Assembly: GCF_030973515.1 (NCBI RefSeq)
Contig: NZ_JARGZA010000006.1
Span: 1 to 64,000, forward strand
Direction of reading: 5' to 3'
DNA: 64,000 bases
From: Jannaschia maritima
Lineage (GTDB): Bacteria > Pseudomonadota > Alphaproteobacteria > Rhodobacterales > Rhodobacteraceae
In this document: positions 35,168 to 44,995 of the stretch, one piece after another
How the letters are laid out: every line of letters starts with the position of its first letter
How positions within the stretch are numbered: the stretch's first letter is position 1
The notes under the pieces: generated by a model
The model's input: the letters and a program-made list of their open reading frames with translations, nothing else
Database searches by the model: none
What the model was told of the DNA's origin: nothing
Translations under genes and position numbers: made by a program

Positions 35168-36295
35168 CTATCCCTGCTCTACGGCGAACCAGCCCGCCGG
35201 ATCCACGGACCTGCCGCCCGTCCTTACCTCGACATAAAGCGTCTCCGTGCGCGGAACGCCACCTCCGGCGGTGGCGGCCTGCCGAAAATCGCCCGCCCCC
35301 CCGGGGGATCCCCCCATCGCGCCCAGCGGATCGCCCGGCGCCACGACGTCCCCACGGGCCACATAGGCTTCCCCCAGCCCGGCGAGAACGACAAGGGCGC
35401 CCGCCGCAGGCTCCAAGACGATCACGATGCCGTAATCGAGGAGCGGTCCGGCATGGCGCACGGTGCCCGTCAGGGGGGATTGCAGCAACGCGCCCGGGGC
35501 CGCGGCGAGGACCAGGCCGGGCCGCGTGACGCCCGCGGCGTCCGTCGCCCCGAAGGGCCGCAGGAGGACGGCGTCCAGGGGCAGCGGCACCGGGCGGTCG
35601 GGCAAAGCTGCGTTCCCAGGCGCGGCGGGCAGCGCGCCGAGGCCGTCGGCGAAGTCGGCCAAGTTCGCGGCGCGCGCCAGCAGGTCGTCCAGCCGCGCGT
35701 CGTCGGCCAGGCGCGGGGGCAGATCGGTGCGGTCCGACACGGCGCGCGACAGGGCGGCGCGGGCCGCCTGCACCCCGGCCAGCCCTTCGGTCAGGTCGGC
35801 CACGGCCGCGTCCTCCAGGGCGCGCAGGGTGGACAGGCGCGCGACGTCGGCGCGCAGGGCAGCGGCGCGGGCGTCGAGCGCGGGCGCGGCATGGCCCAGG
35901 AGCATCGCGGCGCGCGCGGTGCCCAGGGCGCCGTCGGGATGCAGCAGCAGCACCGGGTCCGGCGCGCGGTCCAGCGCGGCCAGCGCGCCCAGGAGCGACG
36001 CGACCCGGTCGTCCCGCACGGCCAGGTCGCCCGCGAGCGCGCGGCGCGACAGGTCGATCCGGCGCAGGTCGGCGCGCAGGGCCGCGAGCCCGTCCTCGTA
36101 GGCGCGGACCGCCTCGCCCAGGGCGCGGATCCGGTCGGGCGCGGTGCGCGCCTCGGCCAGCAGGGCGCCCGCCCGCCCGATCGCCGCGGAGGCCGCGCGC
36201 ACGTCGTCCGACCCCTGCGCGCGGACCGCCGGGGCCGGCAGGACGGCCGCGCCGATCCACAGCAGGAGGACCGCCAGGATCAGGCGAACAGGCAT
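35168..36295 (-). CDS. EnvC-like degenerate M23 (LytM) peptidase-family protein
   Basis: The 375-residue protein has a signal peptide (about 1-27), a long Ala/Arg/Leu coiled-coil (about 35-215) and a C-terminal LytM-like fold. Catalytic positions are lost: the HxxxD site reads TRPGLVLA, LYAHL reads VVLAGLG, and LHFEIR reads LYVEVR. Like EnvC or NlpD it should activate an amidase rather than cut peptidoglycan, so a cell-division role is likely. ATG 36295 overlaps the gpmI end by 16 bases. Confidence 0.88.
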   Translation of the reverse strand: MPVRLILAVLLLWIGAAVLPAPAVRAQGSDDVRAASAAIGRAGALLAEARTAPDRIRALGEAVRAYEDGLAALRADLRRIDLSRRALAGDLAVRDDRVASLLGALAALDRAPDPVLLLHPDGALGTARAAMLLGHAAPALDARAAALRADVARLSTLRALEDAAVADLTEGLAGVQAARAALSRAVSDRTDLPPRLADDARLDDLLARAANLADFADGLGALPAAPGNAALPDRPVPLPLDAVLLRPFGATDAAGVTRPGLVLAAAPGALLQSPLTGTVRHAGPLLDYGIVIVLEPAAGALVVLAGLGEAYVARGDVVAPGDPLGAMGGSPGGAGDFRQAATAGGGVPRTETLYVEVRTGGRSVDPAGWFAVEQG

Positions 36296-37788
36296 CGGCC
36301 GGTCATCTGCTCGGGCGGGTCGATCCCCATCAAGGCCAGTAGCGTCGGCGCCAGGTCGGCCAGGCGCCCGTCGGACATCGCGGCGCCCGCGGGGCCGCCC
36401 CACAGGATCACGGGAACGGGGTTCAGCGTGTGCGCGGTGTGGGGCCTGCCGGTGTCGGGGTCGATCATCGTCTCGCAGTTGCCGTGATCGGCGCAGACGA
36501 TCATCGCGCCGTCCGTGCCTTCCAGCGCGGCCAGGGCGCGGCCCAGCCCCGCATCCACCGCCTCGCAGGCGCGGGCGGCGGCGCCGAGGTCGCCCGTGTG
36601 CCCCACCATGTCCGGGTTCGCGTAGTTGACGACGATCAGGTCGTAGCCCGCCCCGATCGCGTCCACGAAGGCGTCCGTCACCGCCTGGGCCGACATCTCC
36701 GGCGCCAGGTCGTAGGTCGCGACCCGGGGCGAGGGGGGCATGGTCCGGTCCTCGCCCGGCTCCGGGGCCTCCCTGCCGCCGTTGAGGAAGAAGGTCACGT
36801 GGGGGTACTTCTCCGTTTCCGCCACGTGGAACTGCCGCAGGCCGTGGCGCGACACCCAGGCCGCGAGCGTGTTCTCGACGACGGCCTTGGGGAAGATCGC
36901 CTCCATGAACCCGTCATGCGCCTCCGAATAATCCACCATCCCCAGGAGCGACAGCGCGGGCCGGTCGGCCACGTCGAAGCCCGCGAAGGCCGGATCGCCC
37001 AGGGCGGACAGGATCTCGCGCGCGCGGTCGGCGCGGAAGTTGGTGCACAGGACCCCGTCGCCGTCCGCCATGCCGCCGTATCCGTCCAGCACGGTGGGGC
37101 GGACGAACTCGTCGCCCTCGCCCCGCGCGTAGGACAGCGTCACGGCGTCCGCGGCGTCGGCGGCGGCCTCGCCCCGGCCCCGCGCCATCGCGTCGTAGGC
37201 CAGCCGCACCCGGTCCCAGCGGCTGTCGCGGTCCATCGCGTAGTAGCGCCCCGACAGGGTGCCGACGGTCACGCCGCGGGGCAGCTCGCGCAGGCGGTCC
37301 ACGAACCCTTCGGCCGACCGGGGGGCCACGTCGCGGCCGTCGGTGACGGCATGCAGGACGACGGGCAGCCCCGCCTGCCGCAGGATGCCGCAGGCCTCGA
37401 TCACGTGGTCGATGTGGCCGTGGACCCCGCCGTCGGAGATCACGCCGATCACGTGCGCCGTGCCGTCGCGCGCGCGCAGGGCGGCGATCCAGTCCTTCAG
37501 CGCGTCCACGTCGCGGAACGCGTCCGTGGCGAAGGCGTGGTCGATCAGGCCCAGGTCCATGCGCACCACGCGCCCGGCGCCGATGTTCATGTGCCCGACC
37601 TCCGAGTTGCCCATCTGCCCGTCCGGCAGGCCCACGTCGGGTCCGAAGGTGGTCAGGGTGGCATGGGGGCAGGTCGCCATCAGGCGGTCGAAATGGGGCG
37701 TGTCCGCCCTGTCGGGCGCGGACTGCTCGGGCCGGTCCGAGATCCCCCATCCATCCAGGATGCACAGGACGACGGGCTTGCGGGTCAT
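36280..37788 (-). CDS. gpmI: 2,3-bisphosphoglycerate-independent phosphoglycerate mutase
   Basis: This Mn-dependent enzyme interconverts 3- and 2-phosphoglycerate in glycolysis and gluconeogenesis. The 502-residue product starts VVLCILDGWG and has the phospho-Ser in GQMGNSEVGHMNIGAGR, GGVHGHIDH, GRYYAMDRD, CTNFRADRAREI, and the metal ligands NPDMVGHTGD and CADHGNCE. It lies in the rsfS-rlmH-gpmI-envC-ctpA run; 49 bases separate it from rlmH. Confidence 0.97.
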   Translation of the reverse strand: MTRKPVVLCILDGWGISDRPEQSAPDRADTPHFDRLMATCPHATLTTFGPDVGLPDGQMGNSEVGHMNIGAGRVVRMDLGLIDHAFATDAFRDVDALKDWIAALRARDGTAHVIGVISDGGVHGHIDHVIEACGILRQAGLPVVLHAVTDGRDVAPRSAEGFVDRLRELPRGVTVGTLSGRYYAMDRDSRWDRVRLAYDAMARGRGEAAADAADAVTLSYARGEGDEFVRPTVLDGYGGMADGDGVLCTNFRADRAREILSALGDPAFAGFDVADRPALSLLGMVDYSEAHDGFMEAIFPKAVVENTLAAWVSRHGLRQFHVAETEKYPHVTFFLNGGREAPEPGEDRTMPPSPRVATYDLAPEMSAQAVTDAFVDAIGAGYDLIVVNYANPDMVGHTGDLGAAARACEAVDAGLGRALAALEGTDGAMIVCADHGNCETMIDPDTGRPHTAHTLNPVPVILWGGPAGAAMSDGRLADLAPTLLALMGIDPPEQMTGRCLFA

Positions 37789-37837
37789 GGGGGGTCCTCC
37801 GGGTGCGGGCGCGTTCGGCCGGGACCCTAGGGGACCG

Positions 37838-38290
37838 CTAGGCGCGATGGTAGGGCCCGCCCGACAGGATGCTGGCCGCGCGGTACAGTTGTTCGGCCAG
37901 CATGACGCGGGCCAGCATGTGCGGCCACACCATGCGCCCGAAGGACACGGCGCGGTCGGCGCGGGCGCGCAGCGCGGGGTCGAGGCCGTCCGCGCCCCCG
38001 ATCATCAGGCACAGGTCGCGCGCGTCGTCGCGGTAGCCCGCCAGCATGGCTGCGATGTCGGGCGAGGTCGCGAGCGTTCCGCGTTCGTCCAGGGCGACCA
38101 GCGCGGCGCCGGCGGGGACGGCGCGCGACAGGGCCTCGGCCTCCGACGGGCGGCCTTCGACCTCGACCATCGCCACGGGGGGCAGGCCCGTGGCGCGCCC
38201 GGCCTTGGCGAAGCGGTCCAGGTAGTCGGTCAGCAGCGTCCGCTCCGGGCCCCGGCGCATGCGCCCGACGGCCAGCAGCGTGATGCGCAT
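37838..38290 (-). CDS. rlmH: 23S rRNA pseudouridine-1915 N3-methyltransferase RlmH
   Basis: A 150-residue SPOUT methyltransferase that methylates pseudouridine 1915 of helix 69 in the assembled ribosome. Typical segments are VALDERGTLATSPD, FGRMVWPHMLARVMLAEQLYRA and the C-terminal GGPYHRA; the SAM knot holds MIGGADGLDP. It starts one base after the rsfS stop. Confidence 0.96.
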   Translation of the reverse strand: MRITLLAVGRMRRGPERTLLTDYLDRFAKAGRATGLPPVAMVEVEGRPSEAEALSRAVPAGAALVALDERGTLATSPDIAAMLAGYRDDARDLCLMIGGADGLDPALRARADRAVSFGRMVWPHMLARVMLAEQLYRAASILSGGPYHRA

Positions 38291-38291
38291 G

Positions 38292-38681
38292 TCAGCTGGG
38301 GCGCTGCGCGTCGCCCGTGCCGTCCTGCCACATCGCTTCGAGCTGATAGAACTCGCGCACCTCCGGACGGAAGATGTGGACGATCACGTCGCCCGCATCG
38401 ACGAGGACCCAGTCGCCCTGCCCCTTGCCTTCGGTGCGGGGCGCGCGGCCCAGGACGGGCTTCAGGCGGTCGGACAGCTTCTCGGCGATCGCGGTGACCT
38501 GGCGCGAGGACCGGCCGGAGCAGACGATCATGTGGTCGGCGACCGACGACTTGCCGCGCAGGTCGATGGCGACCACGTCCTCCGCCTTGTCGTCGTCCAG
38601 GGACTTCAGCGTCAGCGCCAGCATGGTGTCGACCGCCGTGGCGCCGGCCTTGCGGCCCGCGGCGGCGTGGTTCGTGTTCAA
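38292..38681 (-). CDS. rsfS: Ribosomal silencing factor RsfS
   Basis: RsfS binds L14 and blocks subunit joining when nutrients are low. The 129-residue protein has LKSLDDDKAEDVVAIDLRGKSSVADHMIVCSGRSSRQVTAIAEKL in the expected order, followed by EGKGQGDWVLVDAGDVIVHIFRPEVREFYQLE. It is the first gene of the leftward operon; the 127 bases up to mscS must contain the promoter. Confidence 0.95.
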   Translation of the reverse strand: MNTNHAAAGRKAGATAVDTMLALTLKSLDDDKAEDVVAIDLRGKSSVADHMIVCSGRSSRQVTAIAEKLSDRLKPVLGRAPRTEGKGQGDWVLVDAGDVIVHIFRPEVREFYQLEAMWQDGTGDAQRPS

Positions 38682-38808
38682 CGTCTCGACAGACAGATCC
38701 CATCCCTCCGGCTCGGGGCGGCACCGGGCTGGTGCCCATTGCGTAAGCTAGCATCGCCGGACGGTTCCGGCAACGCCAGCCCTCAGATGGTGGCGGGGAG
38801 CCGTGGGT

Positions 38809-40164
38809 TCAATCGGGGGGGTTTCCGCCGTCGCGGGCGGGTGCGGCGTCGGCGTCGGCGTCGCCCAGCATCCGAACCTCCCGCTGGGGGAAGGGGATGG
38901 AGACGCCGTTGGCCCGGAACGCGTCCCACAGCGCCAGATAGACGTTGCCGCGGATGTTGGTCAGCCCGCCGGTGGGATCGGCGATCCAGAACCGCAGGAT
39001 GTAGTCCACGCTGCTGTCCCCGAAGCCCACGATGTGGCAGACGGCGGGCTTCGACGACAGGACGCGCGGGACGCCCTGCGCCGCCTCCACCGCGACGCGG
39101 CGGACCAGGTGGGGGTCGTCGCCGTAGGCCGTGCCGAAGAAGATGTCCAAGCGCACGAAGTCGTTGGAATGGGACCAGTTGACCACGCGCGTGGTGATCA
39201 GGTCCTCGTTTGGGATGAGGTATTCCTTGCCGTCGCGCGTGGTGATGCCGACGTAGCGCGCGGTCAGCGTCGTGACCCAGCCGAACGTCTCGCCCAGGGA
39301 TATCACGTCGCCGGGCTTGATCGACTTGTCGAGCAGGATGATGAAGCCCGACACGAGGTTCGAGATGACCTTCTGCAGGCCGAAGCCCAGGCCCACGCCG
39401 ATGGCGCCCGACAGCACCGCGAGGCCCGTCAGGTCGACGCCAACGGCCTTCAGCCCCAGGAAGAACGCCCCCGCATAGAGCACCGTCTGCAAGAGCTTGA
39501 CGATCAGCACACGCATGGACGGGCTGATGTCCTCGTTGCGCTGGATGCGCGCGCCGGTCGTCGTGGCGACGAAGCGCGCGCCGGTGAACAGGATCCCGAT
39601 CAGCACGAGCGCGGTCAGGACCGCCAGCATCGAGATGCGCAGGTCGCCGATGCTGAAGGCGACGCTGTCGAGGAACGACTCCACCGCCGGCAGGAGGCCC
39701 AGGTAAAACAGCGTGACCCAGATCCACAGCCCCCAGGCCACGATGCGGCGCAGGAGCGGGTTGCGCACGATCCGCGACACGAAGGCCACCAGCACCCAGG
39801 CGTTCGCGATGGTGGCGGCCAGGCCGATCAGGTAGCTGCGCGACGGCCAGGTGACCTGCTGCATCGTCCCGTAGACCGCCCAGGCCAGCGCCGCGAAGAT
39901 CAGCAGCCCTAGCCGGTTGCGCACGATCACCAGCGCGCGGAGCTGCCACTTCGGACGGTCCGTGAGCGTCCGCATCCAGGCGGTCATCTGCGTCGCGGTC
40001 CAGCTGCGCAGCACGTAGGCCGACGCGCCCAGCCCCAGCAGGATCAGGACCTGCCACAGCTTCCACCCCGGCCGCAGCAGGTCGGTGCCGAAGACGCGGA
40101 TCTGCGTCCAAAGCGATCCGAGTTCCTCGGTCAGGGGCACGGCCTGGAGCAGCGTCTCGTCCAT
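38809..40164 (-). CDS. Mechanosensitive ion channel, MscS family
   Basis: The 451-residue protein has several N-terminal helices (about 35-55, 85-100, 115-135, 145-165 and 180-200), the pore helix VLSGAIGVGLGFGLQKVISNLVSGFIILLD, then the soluble beta domain (IKPGDVISLGETFGWVTTLTARYVGI, NEDLITTRVVNWSH) and C-terminal vestibule. It releases solutes on hypo-osmotic shock. The ATG at 40164 follows AAGG at five bases. The C-terminal tail (DADADAAPARDGGNPPD) is disordered. Confidence 0.92.
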   Translation of the reverse strand: MDETLLQAVPLTEELGSLWTQIRVFGTDLLRPGWKLWQVLILLGLGASAYVLRSWTATQMTAWMRTLTDRPKWQLRALVIVRNRLGLLIFAALAWAVYGTMQQVTWPSRSYLIGLAATIANAWVLVAFVSRIVRNPLLRRIVAWGLWIWVTLFYLGLLPAVESFLDSVAFSIGDLRISMLAVLTALVLIGILFTGARFVATTTGARIQRNEDISPSMRVLIVKLLQTVLYAGAFFLGLKAVGVDLTGLAVLSGAIGVGLGFGLQKVISNLVSGFIILLDKSIKPGDVISLGETFGWVTTLTARYVGITTRDGKEYLIPNEDLITTRVVNWSHSNDFVRLDIFFGTAYGDDPHLVRRVAVEAAQGVPRVLSSKPAVCHIVGFGDSSVDYILRFWIADPTGGLTNIRGNVYLALWDAFRANGVSIPFPQREVRMLGDADADAAPARDGGNPPD

Positions 40165-40195
40165 GGACGCCTTGTGGAGCGCGCCGCCCCCGCGA

Positions 40196-40450
40196 TCAAC
40201 AGCCCAGGGTCGCGCGACCCGCGCGGCGATGCGTCCTAGCCCATGCCCAGGATGCCGGTGATGCGCGCATGGTCGGGTCGGTCGACACCATCGCGGCGGC
40301 CTGGAACAGGCCCACCCGCAGCGACAGCGTGCGCGCCACGTCCGGCAGGTGGATCGCGGCGCGGATCGCGGCCACGGCATCGCGATCCTGGAACAGGTCG
40401 TCCGGCAGGGCCAGGTCGAAGGTGGACGTGTCGGCGGTCAGATCGAGCAT
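40196..40450 (-). CDS. Small hypothetical protein upstream of mscS, 84 aa
   Basis: The first 60 residues (TFDLALPDDLFQDRD, ARTLSLRVGLFQAAAMVST) look like ordinary helical protein. The last 20 residues (PASWAWARTHRRAGRATLGC) look like out-of-frame sequence; shifting frame near 40265 would give an ending RITGILGMG and a stop. It may therefore be a frameshifted or chance gene. It would be co-transcribed with mscS, 31 bases away. Family unknown. Confidence 0.35.
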   Translation of the reverse strand: MLDLTADTSTFDLALPDDLFQDRDAVAAIRAAIHLPDVARTLSLRVGLFQAAAMVSTDPTMRASPASWAWARTHRRAGRATLGC

Positions 40451-40713
40451 TCCGGAAGGTCCGTCGGCGGAAGGGTCCCGGCCTCCCTGGCATGCCCGGC
40501 GTGAAGGTCCGGTAAACCGTGCGCGCTTGTTTCCCCCGATCCGCCGGCGTAACGTCCGCGCCACCATGCGACGGGTGCACGACCTTTGCGATCACGACTT
40601 CCTGCCCTGGCGGTTCTTCGGCCGGGCGCATGGCGTGACCGCGCGCGGCTGATCCGCGGACGCACCCGCACCACCCGATTCCCCCATTCCTTCCCCACCC
40701 GGAGGATGCCGCC

Positions 40714-42120
<1,407 letters not shown>

Positions 42121-42121
42121 C

Positions 42122-42151
42122 GGTTCCGTCCGCGGCGTGCGGGACGGAACC
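42122..42151 (+). terminator. leuC downstream hairpin
   Basis: GGTTCCGTCC (42122-42131) and GGACGGAACC (42142-42151) are perfect 10-bp arms around a 10-base loop, two bases after the leuC stop. No U-tract follows. Confidence 0.6.
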
Positions 42152-42178
42152 CGGACGCCGCTTGCGTGTCGCACCACC

Positions 42179-42203
42179 GTCCCCGGGCCGAAAGCCCGGG
42201 GAC
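42179..42203. repeat. REP-like CCCGGG palindrome, likely bidirectional terminator
   Basis: GTCCCCGGGC (42179-42188) and GCCCGGGGAC (42194-42203) pair perfectly around CGAAA. It lies between convergent leuC and the ABC permease gene, ending seven bases before the latter's stop. Confidence 0.65.
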
Positions 42204-42210
42204 ACCCCCT

Positions 42211-42969
42211 TCAGACGCCGCGGTCGGCCCAGCCGGCGAAGGTCCGTTCCAGCGCGACCACGACGTAGTAGAGGACGATCCCCAGGAACGCCAAGGCGAT
42301 CAGGACGGCGAACATCAGGGGATAGTCGCTGTTGGTCTTGCCCGAATCGAACAGCGCGCCCAGGCCGCGCCCGTGGGGGGACACGATCTCCATCAGGTTG
42401 GTGCCGATGAAGGCCAGCGTCACGCTGACCTTCAGGGCGCCGAAGAACTCCGGCAGGGTCTTGGGCAGGGCGATCTTGCGGAAGATGGTCGCCTGCGACG
42501 CCCCCAAACTACGCAGGATGTCGCGGTATTCGGGTTCGAGCGTGGACAGCCCGATCGAGACGCTGACCGCGATGGGGAAGAACGAGATCATGAAGGCGAT
42601 CAGCACGGTGTTGAAGTCGTGCTGGCCCACGAACAGCAGCGCCACGATGGGCACGACGGTGGCCTTGGGCACCGCGTTGAAGCCCACCAGCAGCGGATAG
42701 AGCGCGTCGCGCATCGTCCGGCTGAACCCCATCACCATGCCCAGGGCGGTGCCGAAGATCACGGCCAGGACCAGCCCCGCCACCGTGCGCCACAGCGTCT
42801 GCCAGCCCATCGTCAGGAACAGTTCCCAGTACCGCCCGTAGGCCGGGATCAGGTCGGAGGGCGACGCCATCTTGTAGTTGGGCCAGCCCATCGCCCAGAC
42901 CAGCGCCTCCCACAGGACGAGGAAGATCGCGATGGCGAGGAGCGGGACGAGGACCTTGCGGGCGGTCAT
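42211..42969 (-). CDS. ABC transporter permease (SsuC/TauC-like)
   Basis: The 252-residue permease has six predicted helices and the EAA loop YRDILRSLGASQATIFRKIALPKTLPEFFGALKVS, which docks on the ATPase. Type and partner genes match importers of the nitrate/sulfonate/taurine or hydroxymethylpyrimidine class. Its start overlaps the ATPase stop (ATGA), as the third gene of the operon (binding protein, ATPase, permease). Confidence 0.92.
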   Translation of the reverse strand: MTARKVLVPLLAIAIFLVLWEALVWAMGWPNYKMASPSDLIPAYGRYWELFLTMGWQTLWRTVAGLVLAVIFGTALGMVMGFSRTMRDALYPLLVGFNAVPKATVVPIVALLFVGQHDFNTVLIAFMISFFPIAVSVSIGLSTLEPEYRDILRSLGASQATIFRKIALPKTLPEFFGALKVSVTLAFIGTNLMEIVSPHGRGLGALFDSGKTNSDYPLMFAVLIALAFLGIVLYYVVVALERTFAGWADRGV

Positions 42970-43841
42970 GGCACCGCCCCCGTCACGGCGCCCTGCCGTC
43001 CCGGCGCGGGCGGGCCTGGCACCGGTTCCGGCGCGGCGGCGGCGGCGTGTTCCTCCGCCGGCGCCCGCCCCTGCGCGATCTCGATCTGGCGGCGCAGGAC
43101 GGCCAGCATCTCGGCCGCCTCCGGCGTGTAGAGATGGTCCAGGTCGCGGGGGCCGGTGTCGGGCACGTCGAGGACGTACTGCGTGCGCGCGGGGCGGCCC
43201 GACAGGACGACGACGCGGTCCGCCAGGAAGATGGATTCCCGCAGGTCGTGGGTGATCAGGACGCCGGTGAAGGGTTCGCGTTCCTTCACGCGGTGCATGA
43301 TCTGCCACAGATCCTCGCGCGTGAAGGCGTCGAGCGCGCCGAAGGGTTCGTCCAGGATCAGGACCTCCGGGCGGTGGATCAGCGCACGGCAGAGCGACGC
43401 GCGCTGGCGCATGCCGCCCGACAGCTCGGACGGGCGCTTGTCCTCGAACCCCTCCAGCCCCACCAGGGCCAGCAGCGCGCGGGCGCGGTCCGTGCCTTCC
43501 GCCTTCGTCATGCCGGTGCGCACGATCTCCAAGGGCAGCAGGACGTTGTCCAGGATCGTGCGCCATTCCAGCAGCACGGGGTTCTGGAACGCCATGCCGA
43601 CGTTGGACCGCGGCCCCGTCACGGGCTGACCGTGGACCCGCACCTCGCCCGCGTCGGGGATCAGGAGGCCCGCGACCAGCCGCGTGAGCGTGGACTTGCC
43701 GCAGCCCGACGGCCCGACCACGGCGGTGAACCCCCCGTCCGCCACCGCGACGTCCAGGCCGTCCAGCACGGGCAGCGGACCGCCCGCCGTGCGGTAGGCA
43801 TGGCGGACGCCGCGGATGTCGATCAGGGGGCCGTCGGTCAT
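42966..43841 (-). CDS. ABC transporter ATP-binding protein
   Basis: This 291-residue ATPase has Walker A VVGPSGCGKSTL (about residues 40-51), Q-loop MAFQNPVLLEW, signature LSGGMRQRASLCRAL, Walker B VLILDEPFGALD and the H-loop LITHD. The extra 35-residue C-terminal Ala/Pro-rich tail is not needed for catalysis. It is coupled to both neighbours by ATGA overlaps. Confidence 0.94.
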   Translation of the reverse strand: MTDGPLIDIRGVRHAYRTAGGPLPVLDGLDVAVADGGFTAVVGPSGCGKSTLTRLVAGLLIPDAGEVRVHGQPVTGPRSNVGMAFQNPVLLEWRTILDNVLLPLEIVRTGMTKAEGTDRARALLALVGLEGFEDKRPSELSGGMRQRASLCRALIHRPEVLILDEPFGALDAFTREDLWQIMHRVKEREPFTGVLITHDLRESIFLADRVVVLSGRPARTQYVLDVPDTGPRDLDHLYTPEAAEMLAVLRRQIEIAQGRAPAEEHAAAAAPEPVPGPPAPGRQGAVTGAVP

Positions 43842-44836
43842 TTCAGGATGAATCCGCCCTCGGGCAGATAGGCGTCCGTGAAGTAGAGCGAGGCGTCGGG
43901 TTCGTTCTGGAACTCGTAGGTCGTGGCGATCTGCTCCAGCGCGCTGGCCATGCGGTCGCCGTCGATCGTGCCGAACCCGTTCTCGGCCACCGACTCGGTG
44001 TCCACGTTCGCGTCGATCGCCAGTTGCAGGCGGCGCCGTTCCAGGTCGGCGTCGGCGGCCGGGTTGCGCTCGATCAGCATGGGGACGACCGACCCGGGAT
44101 CGGCCACGGCGTCGGACCAGCCGCGCGCGACCGCCTGCAGGAAGCCGCGCACCGCGTCGGGGTTGGCTTCGGCGAAGTCGGTGTTCACGATGACCGCGTT
44201 GCCGTAGAGGTCCACGCCGTAATCCGACATCAGCAGCGTCACCAGGTCGTCCTCCGGCACGCCCAGGCGGGCGGCGTTCAGGAACGACGTGAAGCTGAAG
44301 CCCGTGATGGCCGCGACCTCGCCCTCGGCCAGCATGGGCTCGCGCGTGGGGAAGCCCACGGGCTCCACGGTGATCCGGTCCATGTCCAGGTCGTTCTCGG
44401 CGGCGAAGATGGGGAACTGCGCCCAGGCCCCGTCGGGCGGCGGCGCGCCCAGGACGCGGTCCATCAGATCCGCGGGCTCCTCCACCCCCAGGGACCGGCG
44501 GCCGATCACGGCGAAGGGCGGCTTGTCGTAGATCATCATGGCGGCCGTCACGGGCGCGCCGGGGTTCTGGTCGAGGAACTTGATGAGGCTGTTGATGTCC
44601 GCGAAGCCCACGGGGAACGCGCCGGTGGCGACCTTCGGGATGGCGTCCAGCGATCCCGACCCGGCCTCGATCGTGACGTTCAGGTCGGCATCGGCGAAGT
44701 GCCCGTTGTCGATGGCCGCGAAGTAGGGGGCGGCGGGCCCCTCGAACTTCCAGTCGAGTGCGAAGGGCATGTCGGTCTGGGCGGCGGCGGCCGTGCCGAG
44801 GACGGCGAAGGCTGCGGTCAGGATGGCGTGTCGCAT
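43838..44836 (-). CDS. ABC transporter substrate-binding protein, NMT1/SsuA-like
   Basis: A 332-residue periplasmic binding protein with signal peptide (cleavage after TAAAA, about residue 19). It starts MPFALDWKFEGPAAPYFAAIDNGHFADADLNVTIEAGSGS in type, as NMT1/THI5 proteins do, and has VATGAFPVGFADINSLIKF. Related proteins bind sulfonates, nitrate or thiamine pyrimidine precursors; the ligand is unassigned. First gene of a three-gene importer operon. Confidence 0.9.
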   Translation of the reverse strand: MRHAILTAAFAVLGTAAAAQTDMPFALDWKFEGPAAPYFAAIDNGHFADADLNVTIEAGSGSLDAIPKVATGAFPVGFADINSLIKFLDQNPGAPVTAAMMIYDKPPFAVIGRRSLGVEEPADLMDRVLGAPPPDGAWAQFPIFAAENDLDMDRITVEPVGFPTREPMLAEGEVAAITGFSFTSFLNAARLGVPEDDLVTLLMSDYGVDLYGNAVIVNTDFAEANPDAVRGFLQAVARGWSDAVADPGSVVPMLIERNPAADADLERRRLQLAIDANVDTESVAENGFGTIDGDRMASALEQIATTYEFQNEPDASLYFTDAYLPEGGFILK

Positions 44837-44995
44837 GGTGGGCTCCCCGTTCTGTCGTTCGCGCGGGATGCTGCCGCATCCGCGCGGCGAACGCCATGGG
44901 TCCCGCGGCGATATCGCCTTTCGCCGCGGCAGATGCCCAAGTCTTGGGCACGCCCTGCGGCGTCCTGCACGCTCGTCCGCCTGCCCGGCCCCGCT

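Noticed and set aside
40566-40652. 28-codon leader peptide ORF before leuC
   Set aside because: It starts with ATG but contains only two leucines, has no clear ribosome site and no attenuator pair I can draw; coding status not supported.
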